Source: Vibrio agarilyticus (GTDB lineage Bacteria > Pseudomonadota > Gammaproteobacteria > Enterobacterales > Vibrionaceae). Taken from it: a DNA stretch of 64,000 bases. The notes under the pieces were generated by a model. The model was not told the DNA's origin. It searched no databases and was given only the letters and a program-made list of their open reading frames with translations. Both the position numbers and the translations under genes were made by a program. The stretch spans positions 310,001-374,000 of the forward strand of contig NZ_JABAIK010000002.1 of the NCBI RefSeq assembly GCF_012641465.1. The letters run 5' to 3'. Shown here in pieces: positions 20,521-31,472 of the stretch (within the stretch, counting starts at the first letter, position 1; every line of letters starts with the position of its first letter).

Positions 20521-20532
20521 ATGATCAAGGAA
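20521..20532 (+). promoter_or_regulatory. isolated RctB-type 12-mer
   Basis: ATGATCAAGGAA is identical in sequence to the minus-strand iteron at 195-206. It is intergenic, between two ERIC-like repeats. RctB binding is inference. Confidence 0.5.
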
Positions 20533-20631
20533 ATCTAACCTTTGTGCTTCAGCGACTATACCCAAACAACGTAAAGTGAAAAGGGTTTAGCTGTACCTTT
20601 AACCAGTTTAGGCAATATCTCAACTCGGGTT

Positions 20632-20758
20632 TATACCCGTCCTACTTGAAGTTGCAGCGTTGTTGGCTGGCTCTCACAAACCTCATCACATAGCTCGTCT
20701 ATGCTCAGAGGCTTTGCTCGTTTGCCGCCTACCTGCAACTTCAAGTTGTTTGGGTATA
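20632..20758 (+). repeat. ERIC-like repeat, 127 bp
   Basis: Full-length copy from TATACCC to GGGTATA, with near-complementary ends and the block CTCACAAACCTCATCACATAG. The 127-bp length equals the classic ERIC/IRU unit as I recall it. Confidence 0.85.
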
Positions 20759-20843
20759 TCACAACCAACGATTTTATTTACAGCTTAGCCGCATCATGAC
20801 AGTGATATCGCGCTGAGAACATCATTCAAAAGAGGACTTCAGA

Positions 20844-22337
20844 ATGATAGAAGATAGCTTGGCGATTACTACGACCTTTATTGCGTACCTGATTATCATG
20901 GTAGGTATTGGGGTTTTTGCCTATTTAAAGACCAAAAACTCGTCAGATTATTTTTTAGGTGGTCGTAGCTTAGGCCCATGGCCCGCAGCGCTTTCGGCTG
21001 GTGCATCAGATATGAGCGGCTGGTTACTGCTCGGTTTGCCAGGCTACGCCTATGTTGCCGGTATTGAGGCATTTTGGATTGCGGGCGGTTTGCTTTTGGG
21101 TACTTGGGCTAACTGGCTTATTACCGCGAAACGTTTGCGTACATACAGTATTCAAACAGACTCTTTAACGCTGCCTGAATTTTTAGCGCGCCGTTTCGAT
21201 GACAAGTCAAACCTTATTCAAGTCATTTCTGCCTTTTTTGTTCTGCTCTTTTTCTTGTTCTACACCAGCTCTGGTTTAGTAGCTGGTGGCAAACTGTTTG
21301 AAACCGTTTTTGGTTTGGATTACGGCATTGCTGTGGTCATCGGGACGGTTTGTGTTGTGTCGTACACGCTCTTTGGCGGCTTTTTAGCGGTCGCTTGGAC
21401 GGATTTGGTGCAAGGCTTGTTGATGGCCGCAGCACTGATGATCGTGCCGATTGCGGTGATGGAAGGAACGCCTGCGGATCTTATCGATAACATGCACGCG
21501 ATTAATCCGGAGTTATTGACCCTTTGGCGTGATGTGAAAGGCGAGCCGCTATCAATGATTGCTATCGTGTCTCTCGTCGCGTGGGGGCTTGGCTATTTTG
21601 GTCAGCCTCATATATTGGCGCGTTTTAAAGCCTCACGTACTAACCGTGAGCTGACAACTGCGCGTCGTATTGCTGTCGGTTGGACAGGCATTTCAATGAT
21701 TGGCGCATTAACGATTGGTTTGGTTGGTTTGGTCTATGTGACGAATCATGCAGGTGTCAAATTAGAAGATCCAGAGAAGATTTTCATGCTGCTGGTTGAT
21801 GCCGCTTTCCACCCAATTATCGCGGGCATTCTCTTGGCGGCGATTTTGGCGGCGATTATGAGCACGGCTGACTCACAACTTTTGGTGTCATCATCGGCAT
21901 TGGCAGAAGACTTGTACAAACAGGTATTTAACAAACAAGCCACGTCGGATCAAATTGTCAAAGTGGGCCGTTATGGAGTGGTGATTATTTCGATTATTGC
22001 TTTGACGCTGGCAATGACCCCTGACAGTACAGTGCTTGGCTTGGTGTCTTATGCATGGGCCGGTTTTGGTGCCGCATTTGGCCCTGCTGTGGTGCTTAGC
22101 CTTTATTGGTCGGGTATGAACCGCAATGGCGCGCTGGCTGGAATCATTGTGGGTGGCGTTACTATCGTGGTGTGGAAACAGTTGACTGGCGGTTGGTTCG
22201 ATCTGTATGAAATTGTTCCTGGGATTGTGTTCTCAACCATCGCCATTGTGGTGGTAAGCAAATTGAGTGGCGCACCCAGCGATTCAGTCAAGCAGCAGCA
22301 TGTTGAGTATCAGCAAAAGCTTATTGAACTAGAATGA
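20844..22337 (+). CDS. putP: sodium/proline symporter PutP
   Basis: SSS-family inner-membrane transporter of 497 residues with about 13 helices that imports L-proline with sodium. The N-terminus has the family block SSDYFLGGRSLGPWPAALSAGASDMSGWLLLG, and helix 9 has ADSQLLVSSSALAEDLYK, both PutP hallmarks contributing to sodium and proline binding. The start at 20844 follows AGAGGACTTCAG. No putA is adjacent. A parS2 site and an intrinsic terminator follow. Confidence 0.95.
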   Translation: MIEDSLAITTTFIAYLIIMVGIGVFAYLKTKNSSDYFLGGRSLGPWPAALSAGASDMSGWLLLGLPGYAYVAGIEAFWIAGGLLLGTWANWLITAKRLRTYSIQTDSLTLPEFLARRFDDKSNLIQVISAFFVLLFFLFYTSSGLVAGGKLFETVFGLDYGIAVVIGTVCVVSYTLFGGFLAVAWTDLVQGLLMAAALMIVPIAVMEGTPADLIDNMHAINPELLTLWRDVKGEPLSMIAIVSLVAWGLGYFGQPHILARFKASRTNRELTTARRIAVGWTGISMIGALTIGLVGLVYVTNHAGVKLEDPEKIFMLLVDAAFHPIIAGILLAAILAAIMSTADSQLLVSSSALAEDLYKQVFNKQATSDQIVKVGRYGVVIISIIALTLAMTPDSTVLGLVSYAWAGFGAAFGPAVVLSLYWSGMNRNGALAGIIVGGVTIVVWKQLTGGWFDLYEIVPGIVFSTIAIVVVSKLSGAPSDSVKQQHVEYQQKLIELE

Positions 22338-22341
22338 TTGG

Positions 22342-22356
22342 ATTTACACTGTAAAG
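22342..22356. other. parS2: parS2 centromere site
   Basis: ATTTACACTGTAAAG matches NTTTACANTGTAAAN at all fixed positions. It sits 5 bp after the putP stop codon. Confidence 0.88.
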
Positions 22357-22379
22357 TGTTTTCATTTCGATATCAGTTT

Positions 22380-22405
22380 ATGCCCCACGTGTTGGGGCAT
22401 TTTTG
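22380..22405 (+). terminator. putP intrinsic terminator
   Basis: ATGCCCCA, short loop, TGGGGCAT, then TTTTT. Confidence 0.85.
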
Positions 22406-22558
22406 TGTGAGCAATTTACAGACTGTGCCAATGTATTTTGGCAAATTGTCATTAAAAATTGAACGCGTAGCACAAAAATAACTAAATGCTTAGTTTTTAT
22501 GACGTTTTTAACACACAATAAGCAATCGAACGAAAAAGCAGCAGCGAGGGAACAGATC

Positions 22559-22834
22559 ATGGCAAAGGTTTATTGCTCAATGTGTAAAAAACACACACCA
22601 CATAAAGTGGTGATGAGGCGATGTAAACCGGAGGTCACGTCTGTTACGGCTCAGTTGAGTCACTTCGCGCACATGGTGGGCAAGTTTGTCTCTGGTACTC
22701 ACTATTACGATATGGAACCACAGCATTTTTGCCGTTGTTGTAATCAGCAAACGCAAAATGTCGCTTTGAGTAAGCGAGATTTGGCCACAGTAATTGCGCA
22801 GCCAAACCCACTTCTTCCCCATTCTCGCGGTTGA
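22559..22834 (+). CDS. small zinc-ribbon-like protein
   Basis: 91 residues from the ATG at 22559, preceded by GCGAGGGAAC. Two Cys pairs, CSMC at about 6-9 and CRCC at about 59-62, plus nearby His residues suggest a single structural zinc site. I do not recognise the family and cannot assign a function. Confidence 0.65.
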   Translation: MAKVYCSMCKKHTPHKVVMRRCKPEVTSVTAQLSHFAHMVGKFVSGTHYYDMEPQHFCRCCNQQTQNVALSKRDLATVIAQPNPLLPHSRG

Positions 22835-22857
22835 TTATTCGCTTTCAACGATAGTCA

Positions 22858-22945
22858 TCGCGTTGCTGGCTTACTCTATTTCATCATAGCGTTTGTCTAT
22901 GCTCGAAGGCTTTGTTCGTTCGCTGCTTAGCCGTTTTTTCTAGTT
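22858..22945 (+). repeat. degenerate ERIC-like repeat
   Basis: Retains TTTCATCATAGCG, TCTATGCTCGAAGGCTTTGTTCG and a decayed CTAGTTGCTTGAAGAT end. Confidence 0.45.
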
Positions 22946-22961
22946 GCTTGAAGATAAGCCA

Positions 22962-23474
22962 TTACTTTCCGCTTTGATAAGCGCCAGCTGAATAGGTTAA
23001 TTCATAGCTGTGAGAATAAATCTCCAGAATGTTGCCAAATGGGTCTTCCATATAAATCATGCGATAGGGCTTTTCACCTGGGTAGTAGAAACGGGGCGCT
23101 TTCATGCGTTTTTTCCCGCCAGCGGCGACAATTTTCTCTGCCAGTCCTTCGACATCAGGATCTTGAACACAGAAATGGAAAATGCCCGTTTTCCAGTACT
23201 CAAAGTTATCTTGCGGATCTTCTTGATTCTTAAATTCAAAAATTTCCACGCCAATCTTATCTCCGGTAGATAGGTGTGCGATGCGAAAATGCTCCCAACC
23301 CGCACCAAATACATCGGTACACATCTCGCCAATCGCGGACTCATCCTCAGTGATGGTGGTTGGTGGCATGATGAGATACCAGCCCAAAACCTCAGTATAG
23401 AATTTGACTGCGGCGTCTAAGTCTTTTACCGAGATACCTATGTGACTAAATGTGCGAGGGTAGGTGTGATTCAT
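22962..23474 (-). CDS. VOC-superfamily (glyoxalase/dioxygenase-like) protein
   Basis: 170 residues from the minus-strand ATG at 23474 (AAAGAG upstream). A single pair of beta-alpha-beta-beta-beta motifs has metal-ligand candidates His in FSHIGI near the N-terminus, His in FHFCVQD, and Glu in GNILEIYSH near the C-terminus, as in type-I ring-cleaving dioxygenases and lactoylglutathione lyases. The substrate cannot be told. It is a single gene with no obvious pathway partner nearby. Confidence 0.85.
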   Translation of the reverse strand: MNHTYPRTFSHIGISVKDLDAAVKFYTEVLGWYLIMPPTTITEDESAIGEMCTDVFGAGWEHFRIAHLSTGDKIGVEIFEFKNQEDPQDNFEYWKTGIFHFCVQDPDVEGLAEKIVAAGGKKRMKAPRFYYPGEKPYRMIYMEDPFGNILEIYSHSYELTYSAGAYQSGK

Positions 23475-23704
23475 AGTGAACTCTTTACTGTGTCGTTGAA
23501 ACTCAGTTAAGCATAGTCGTTCGAGAGAAATTGCTAAAATTATCAATATTCATCATTTTAATAATTTTACGTTATTTTCTTCGTCTCGATAGCGCACTGA
23601 TGCTGAATCAAGCTGCGAGTAATCTCATCAATGACACGAGATAAGTGGGTCACTTGGTGATTTGCATGCCAAACTTTGCTGTGTTTATGGGAAGGAGAAA
23701 CGCA

Positions 23705-23953
23705 ATGGCACAACAAAAAACCAAAGTATCTACCCACGAGAAAATGGACAAGCTATACGATGATCCTGATGACAAGCACAACAAAGATCATCTTGAATAT
23801 CGCGCGCATGAGCCAAGCCATGGGCGCCATTTGCATGGTGGCGTTAATTCGCACCGAGGCACGCACCACCATCATAAAACAGTGCACCATCACCATCACT
23901 ATTATGGCCCTGTGACCATTGTTCAATCGTCGCAAGACAGTGATGAGGAGTAA
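23705..23953 (+). CDS. small histidine-rich protein
   Basis: 82 residues, strongly hydrophilic, with no signal peptide. The C-terminal half has the clusters THHHHKTVHHHHHYY, giving 17 His in all; the N-terminal half is charged (DDPDDKHNKDH). A good ribosome site, AAGGAGAAA, precedes the ATG. Metal buffering (Ni, Zn, Cu) is plausible from composition alone. I know no characterised homologue. Confidence 0.7.
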   Translation: MAQQKTKVSTHEKMDKLYDDPDDKHNKDHLEYRAHEPSHGRHLHGGVNSHRGTHHHHKTVHHHHHYYGPVTIVQSSQDSDEE

Positions 23954-24010
23954 CCTCCTCTATTAATAGTTTAGCGGTAGGTGGCGCTCGCACGTGATAT
24001 TGGACCGTCT

Positions 24011-24029
24011 AGCAGCGCGTTATGCTGCT
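24011..24029. terminator. hairpin AGCAGC/GCTGCT
   Basis: 6-bp arms around a 7-nt loop between the His-rich gene and katG. It has no T run and is weaker than the neighbouring terminator. Confidence 0.35.
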
Positions 24030-24054
24030 CAGCCTTCATATTCAAAATATGAAA

Positions 24055-24079
24055 AAAAGCCGCTTTGATAGCGGCTTTT
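24055..24079. terminator. katG terminator
   Basis: AAAAGCCGC, 7-nt loop, GCGGCTTTT. For katG on the minus strand the A run at 24052-24058 gives the T tract; it can also stop plus-strand transcription. Confidence 0.75.
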
Positions 24080-24115
24080 GAGTAGGTGATTATGGCTAGC
24101 TTTTATACCCGTTCC

Positions 24116-26515
<2,400 letters not shown>

Positions 26516-26721
26516 TTAATTTATGGTGAACATAAAACAATAAATTGTTTTTTTTGTGACCGACACGTGTTTGTTTTATGATCTTGCGATTTTTACGGTA
26601 CGCTTAGTTTAATATTCGTTTGATAAATGTTGCAGTTTGATTGTAATCATGGATGTAAAATGAACGGTTAAGCTATTTTCGCTAAACCGCTCATCTTAAG
26701 GTGAGTTGTGGAGGGGATTGG

Positions 26722-27804
26722 TTATTTAGATGAAAATTGTGGATAACGCGCTTTCATTTTTAGTGCCACATTAGCCAGTAAAATTAATACCGGTACTTCA
26801 ATCAGTGGCCCAATAACACCCGCAAAAGCTTGCTCGGATCCTAAACCAAAGACGGCAATGGATACGGCGATGGCCAATTCAAAGTTATTTCCCGTGGCGG
26901 TAAAGGCGATGGACGCATTTTTGTCATAGGCGATCCCCATTTTTTTGCCAATCCAGAAGCTGACAAAGAACATCACCACAAAGTAGATAGCAAGTGGAAC
27001 CGCAACCCGCAAAACATCCATTGGTAGCTCAAGGATCATTTCACCTTTTAGGCTGAACATCAAAACGATGGTGCCCAATAGCGCAATGAGCGTGATGGGA
27101 GAGATGCGCGGAATAAAAACGTCATTATACCATGCCTCGCCTTTCCAGCGGCTGAGCAGCGTGCGGCTTAAATAGCCTGCGGCAAACGGAATACCAAGAT
27201 AAATCAGTACGCTTTCAGCAATTTGCGCGATTGAGATATCGACGTCAAAGCCTTGGTAGCCAAGCATGGGTGGCAATACACTGATAAATAACCATGCCAT
27301 AAAACTGTAGGTCGCAATTTGGAATGCACTGTTTAATGCAACCAAGGCTGCGCCATATTCGCGATTTCCGCCACCGATGTCATTCCAAACCAATACCATT
27401 GCGATGCAGCGAGCAAGGCCAATTAGAATGATGCCCACCATATAACCGGGGTGATCACCAAGAAATGTCAATGCGAGAATGAACATTAAGATGGGGCCAA
27501 CAATCCAGTTCATGATAAGCGAGAGGGTAATGGCTTTCTTGTCATGACGAACTTTGCCCATTGAGCGATAGTCCACCTTTGCCAATGGTGGGTACATCAT
27601 CAAAATCAAGCCAACCGCCAACGCAATGTTCGTGCTACCAACACTGAGAGATTCGTTCCACTGCGCAACGTTGGGAAACAAGGCACCAATCGCGACGCCA
27701 AGCGCCATAGCTAAAAAAATCCATACGGTTAAGTAACGGTCTAAAAAGCGCATATTTTGTGCCGCGGATGCGTGCGCGGTTGGGGAAGGGCAAGTCTCGC
27801 TCAT
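26722..27804 (-). CDS. acr3: ACR3-family arsenite efflux transporter
   Basis: Inner-membrane carrier of about 360 residues and 10 helices that exports arsenite. The family signatures are [13 protein letters not shown] in helix 4, [13 protein letters not shown] with the essential Cys, and [14 protein letters not shown] near the end. The second ATG at 27804 has AAGGA at correct spacing, while the first at 27810 abuts it. An ArsR-type operator lies just upstream at 27823, matching the one before the arsR gene. Confidence 0.92.
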   Translation of the reverse strand: MSETCPSPTAHASAAQNMRFLDRYLTVWIFLAMALGVAIGALFPNVAQWNESLSVGSTNIALAVGLILMMYPPLAKVDYRSMGKVRHDKKAITLSLIMNWIVGPILMFILALTFLGDHPGYMVGIILIGLARCIAMVLVWNDIGGGNREYGAALVALNSAFQIATYSFMAWLFISVLPPMLGYQGFDVDISIAQIAESVLIYLGIPFAAGYLSRTLLSRWKGEAWYNDVFIPRISPITLIALLGTIVLMFSLKGEMILELPMDVLRVAVPLAIYFVVMFFVSFWIGKKMGIAYDKNASIAFTATGNNFELAIAVSIAVFGLGSEQAFAGVIGPLIEVPVLILLANVALKMKARYPQFSSK

Positions 27805-27822
27805 CACCATTTCCTTTCGTTT

Positions 27823-27838
27823 ATCGTCGAAAGACGAT
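27823..27838. promoter_or_regulatory. ArsR operator of acr3
   Basis: ATCGTCGAAAGACGAT is a palindrome identical to the arsR operator at 28535-28550 except for the two central bases. Confidence 0.75.
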
Positions 27839-27923
27839 TTATTTGAGGTTAACGACTCACCTTAGAAAGATGAGTCTGCCACTGATACCCGTCTCAATAG
27901 AACTTACTTGGGTATCGAATAAC

Positions 27924-28054
27924 TATATCCGTCCTACTTGAAGTTGCGGCTGTGTTAGTGAGCTATCACAAACTTCATCACAGAGTTTATCTATGTTCAC
28001 GAAGTGCACGGAGGCTTTGCTCGTTTACCTGCATCTTCAAGTTGTTTGGCTATA
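27924..28054 (+). repeat. ERIC-like repeat, tandem member 1
   Basis: Left end TATATCCGTCCTACTTGAAG, right end CTTCAAGTTGTTTGGCTATA. Its last four bases are the first four of the next copy. Confidence 0.8.
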
Positions 28055-28177
28055 CCCTTTCCACTTGAAGTTGCAGCGTTGTTGGCGGGCTCTCACAAAC
28101 CTCATCACATAGTTCGTCTATGCTCAGAGGCTTTGCTCGTTTGCCGCCTACCTGCAACTCCAAGTTGTTTGGGTATA
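28051..28177 (+). repeat. ERIC-like repeat, tandem member 2, 127 bp
   Basis: TATACCC to GGGTATA, very close to the copy at 20632. It shares TATA with the preceding copy. Confidence 0.85.
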
Positions 28178-28181
28178 TGGA

Positions 28182-28523
28182 TTAGCCAAAAAGGCCATCA
28201 AACGTTAAAGAGAACTGGCTAAGTTGCTCACGATTGATGCGATAACACACTTTGGGTGGCATCGCCTCGGCAGTGATGAACCCAGCCTGTTTTAGAATAC
28301 GCAAATGCTCCGATACCGTTGACTGCGCTAAGCCCAGCTCTGAGACCAAATCACTGTTTAAACAGCCGCCCATCTGATCAAGCGTGAGTAACATTTTCAG
28401 TATTCTGACGCGTGCGGGGTGAGCAAGTGCTTTTGCCAGCATGGCGAGCTGTTGCTCTTGTAACAGTGTTGCTTCACTGGCGCTAAGATCGATATTGGCC
28501 ACACTGGCACAGGTTTTATTCAT
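28182..28523 (-). CDS. arsR: ArsR-family metalloregulator
   Basis: Winged-helix repressor of 113 residues from the ATG at 28523. The core block ALAHPARVRILKMLL is followed by the recognition helix LGLAQSTVSEHLRILKQAGF. Cys residues occur at about 5 and in MGGCLNSD; no classic ELCVCDL metal box is present, so As(III) would have to be held by a different Cys set. Its own promoter and that of acr3 carry the same palindrome, supporting joint autoregulation. Confidence 0.9.
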   Translation of the reverse strand: MNKTCASVANIDLSASEATLLQEQQLAMLAKALAHPARVRILKMLLTLDQMGGCLNSDLVSELGLAQSTVSEHLRILKQAGFITAEAMPPKVCYRINREQLSQFSLTFDGLFG

Positions 28524-28534
28524 ATCACACCTCA

Positions 28535-28550
28535 ATCGTCGATTGACGAT
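28535..28550. promoter_or_regulatory. ArsR operator of arsR
   Basis: ATCGTCGATTGACGAT lies 12 bp before the arsR start codon and matches the site before acr3. Confidence 0.75.
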
Positions 28551-28684
28551 GAATTTACACCTGTTGTTGTGAGAAGGCAAGTAGATTGATTGACGTTATT
28601 TAGGTATAGCTGTCGGAAATATTCAATCGCTTCCTAGTGAGATAGCGCTATGATAGTGGCACTATTGACACAAGAGCAAAGCCG

Positions 28685-29731
28685 ATGAACAGCGAAATCC
28701 CAACGCTTCAACAGCTCGGATGGAAACCCTTCTTTCAACAGCAACTCAGCTTAGAAGATTTAACGGAATACCATATTGGTCGTGTGATTGAACAGCACCG
28801 AGACCGCGTCGTTGTCATGTTTGAACAGGGGCAAAAAAGCGTAACTTTTACCAGTACTGATGACAGAGTTTGCGTGGGCGATTGGTTATTATTTGACGCG
28901 CAAAATAGAATGCATCGCCGACTAGAACGTCAATCCCTATTTGAGCGTAAAGCACCAGGTTCAAAGGTGGATACTCAGTTAATCGCCTCGAACATTGATA
29001 CTGTCATGATTGTTTCGTCGTTAAACCATGACTTTAGTTTATGCCGTATCGAAAGGTACTTAACGCTCGCTCGTGAAGCTATGGTTGAGCCTGTGATCCT
29101 TTTAACTAAAGCCGATCTTTGTGAAAGTGCAGACGAAAAGCGAGCGCAAGTACAGCAGCTCGATCCTCTGCTCGATGTTCGCACATTGAATGCATTGGAT
29201 GAGCATGATATTCAATCGCTTGGCACATACTGTCACCAAGGCAAAACGCTGGCTTTTCTCGGTTCATCAGGGGTAGGAAAATCGACGTTGGTCAACGGCT
29301 TGCTGGGTTTTGAGTCGATGCAAACCGGCAGCATTCGTGAAGAGGATAGCAAAGGTCGCCACACCACGACTCACCGCGCGTTAAAGTTGCTGCCTAACGG
29401 TGGTCTGTTAATGGATACGCCCGGAATGAGAGAGTTGCAACTTGGCAGCAGCGAGCAAGGAGTCAGTGAGACGTTTGCTGAAATTTCAGCGCTGGCGAGT
29501 CAGTGTCGCTTTTCGGATTGTTCACACCAAAATGAACCGGGTTGCGCTGTTCAACGTGCATTAGAACGGGGTGATTTAACCGAAAGGCGTTTAAATAGCT
29601 ATCAAAAACTCCTGCAAGAGCAAGCGGTTAACGGAGCAACATTGGCTGAAAAGCGCTCTAAAGATAAGGCGTTAGGCAAGCTCATCAGCAGTGCTCAAAG
29701 CGCGACAAAAAAATACAAAAAAGGCTACTGA
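28685..29731 (+). CDS. rsgA: small-ribosomal-subunit GTPase RsgA-type protein
   Basis: Circularly permuted GTPase of 348 residues that in E. coli aids late 30S subunit maturation. An N-terminal OB-like domain is followed by G4-like LLTKADL, then the P-loop GSSGVGKST, G3 DTPGMRE, and a C-terminal zinc motif in CRFSDCSHQNEPGC. The permuted order (G4 before G1) is diagnostic. It could be a second, chromosome 2 copy beside a chromosome 1 gene; this cannot be checked here. Confidence 0.93.
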   Translation: MNSEIPTLQQLGWKPFFQQQLSLEDLTEYHIGRVIEQHRDRVVVMFEQGQKSVTFTSTDDRVCVGDWLLFDAQNRMHRRLERQSLFERKAPGSKVDTQLIASNIDTVMIVSSLNHDFSLCRIERYLTLAREAMVEPVILLTKADLCESADEKRAQVQQLDPLLDVRTLNALDEHDIQSLGTYCHQGKTLAFLGSSGVGKSTLVNGLLGFESMQTGSIREEDSKGRHTTTHRALKLLPNGGLLMDTPGMRELQLGSSEQGVSETFAEISALASQCRFSDCSHQNEPGCAVQRALERGDLTERRLNSYQKLLQEQAVNGATLAEKRSKDKALGKLISSAQSATKKYKKGY

Positions 29732-29776
29732 GTCTCGGATAACCTCCCGCATCTCAGATTGTGTTGCAAGAGAATA

Positions 29777-29794
29777 GGGCGCGTAGTCGCGCCC
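29777..29794. terminator. GC-rich hairpin between convergent genes
   Basis: GGGCGCG, TAGT, CGCGCCC. Its position between rsgA and the convergent cytochrome operon suggests transcript-end formation on both strands, though no T run follows. Confidence 0.5.
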
Positions 29795-29804
29795 ATACAA
29801 GGGG

Positions 29805-31472
29805 TTATTGGTGAATGGTGCGAATGCAACGGGTATAGAATGGCATGGATTTTTGCATCCCTAAGCCACTGCCAATTTGGTAACCCACAGCCCAAGCACT
29901 GTCTTTTTGACCTTTGTCGGTACGTAAGTCTAGCTCTTCTGCGGTTTGCTGATCTTTGCGCATATTCAGTGGTCGAGCAAACCAGAAGGGGCCTGCCACA
30001 TCAGATGAGCTTGTCCAAAAGAACGATTTTGATGGCGTATCTGGGAAATATTGCTCATCAATTGCAGGCGAGGTTTTGTTGTAATTGACAATCGATACAG
30101 CCTCTTTGACATTTGGTAAACGCCAATCTTGATGACCGCCGAGGTTTAGATTTTCACAATATTGCATTGCCTCTTCCCAAGGACGCTGTTGAAAATCAAT
30201 GTGTTTCTGCCACATTCTTTGGGTCACATTTTCGGTTACTGTGCCATTTTGATTATCAACATAGCTCATGTTGTGGTAAGCCGCGCCATTATCTGCGCGA
30301 ACGCAGCGCACTAATTTGGTTGAAGCGGTATGTTGGCCCATGATGTGCGCATCCGGAAAGCCGATGTGCCAAACATGATCAGGGTGATCCGATTTCGGGA
30401 ATGTCCAGATCCCTGCGGCCATACGAGGCATATTGGGAAAAGCGTTGGTATCAATGGCTGGGCGGAAGTTCCCGTAATCGGCGATACTTTGTAGCTCTTT
30501 CATCAGTGGAAAACGCCAATCTTGGTAACCATCCAGCTCTAGGTTTTCACAGTATTGCTCACCCTCAAGGGCGGTCATCCAGATACGAGATGCTTCGCGT
30601 TCCCACATCAGCTTGGTGTTGTTGTCGATAGTGACTTTGCCTGACTCACTGATGGTGTAATCGAGCGGCGCATTTATGTAGTCAGAGTCTTCCCCTTTGG
30701 TATCGGTAAAGTTCTGAATTTGGCCTGAGTCGGGCAGCTTAAACCCTTGTGGCGCTGGCATGCCAATACCAGAAATAAATTCGTGATACTCAATTTGAAC
30801 CGGCTTTTGTCCCGAAACATAGGTGGCGATGTCGCGATAATCTTCTTCACTATACATTTTGGCAAATGGGTACATGATTGGCGCATCTCGGTTGGTGCGC
30901 GTTTCATCGCGATAGGCACGCATCTGTTCAACGATGTACATTGGCATTTGGCCTTTCAGTGGCGGATAGCGCTCATGGGTACTGGCCCCTTGCTCACCAT
31001 GACACATTTTACAAGAAGCGTCGTATTTGGCTTTGCCACGCTTGAACGCTTCACTGTCCAACGCCTCTTGGGTTGGGTTATATTTCATTTTGCGCTCACT
31101 CATAAAGAGGGCCACGGTGGCCAAGTCGCGCGGTGGGTATCCGTACACTTTGAGTTTCATTTGCGATGAAATGCCAGACGTTCGTTCGTTGTCCATATCA
31201 ACCCATTGATTGTAAAAATACTGCGGGTCAAAGCCTTCAAGCTTTGGGCTGAGTGTTTCTGGAACTTCTTCAAGCGCGGGACGGTGACAGCCAAGGTAGC
31301 AATCACTCACGATGAGGGCGGCGAGCTTGCGATCTGCTGGTGTCAGATCTTCAACAGTGCGGTTGATAATGTAATCGTAATAGCCGTTGTCGATGTCTTC
31401 GGCGGCGAATACGGTCATCGGTGTTGCTAGGCTTGCCGCAATGACAAGACCTAATATTGAGGGTTTATTCAT
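29805..31472 (-). CDS. secreted cytochrome c fused to two DUF1566 domains
   Basis: 555 residues with a signal peptide ending in FAAED. The N-terminal part carries an unusual CYLGCH (three residues between the cysteines) at about 56-61 and a normal heme site CKMCH at about 155. Two DUF1566 (Lcl C-terminal type) domains follow at about 275-395 and 405-550, each with the YCENL...GYQDWR or GHQDWR pattern. DUF1566 domains are extracytoplasmic and often bind surfaces or glycans; their role next to heme is unknown. The start overlaps the upstream NapC-like gene by 1 bp (TGATG). A periplasmic or surface redox function is inferred. Confidence 0.85.
   Translation of the reverse strand: MNKPSILGLVIAASLATPMTVFAAEDIDNGYYDYIINRTVEDLTPADRKLAALIVSDCYLGCHRPALEEVPETLSPKLEGFDPQYFYNQWVDMDNERTSGISSQMKLKVYGYPPRDLATVALFMSERKMKYNPTQEALDSEAFKRGKAKYDASCKMCHGEQGASTHERYPPLKGQMPMYIVEQMRAYRDETRTNRDAPIMYPFAKMYSEEDYRDIATYVSGQKPVQIEYHEFISGIGMPAPQGFKLPDSGQIQNFTDTKGEDSDYINAPLDYTISESGKVTIDNNTKLMWEREASRIWMTALEGEQYCENLELDGYQDWRFPLMKELQSIADYGNFRPAIDTNAFPNMPRMAAGIWTFPKSDHPDHVWHIGFPDAHIMGQHTASTKLVRCVRADNGAAYHNMSYVDNQNGTVTENVTQRMWQKHIDFQQRPWEEAMQYCENLNLGGHQDWRLPNVKEAVSIVNYNKTSPAIDEQYFPDTPSKSFFWTSSSDVAGPFWFARPLNMRKDQQTAEELDLRTDKGQKDSAWAVGYQIGSGLGMQKSMPFYTRCIRTIHQ

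Larger units (their letters stand above)
20015..20843. other. long intergenic region rich in repeats
   Basis: 829 bp with no gene. It holds an ERIC end fragment (20036-20050), two full ERIC-like copies (20323-20471 and 20632-20758), an isolated RctB-type 12-mer (20521-20532), another TATACCCAAACAAC end (20559-20572), and the putP leader with AGAGGACTT. Confidence 0.6.
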
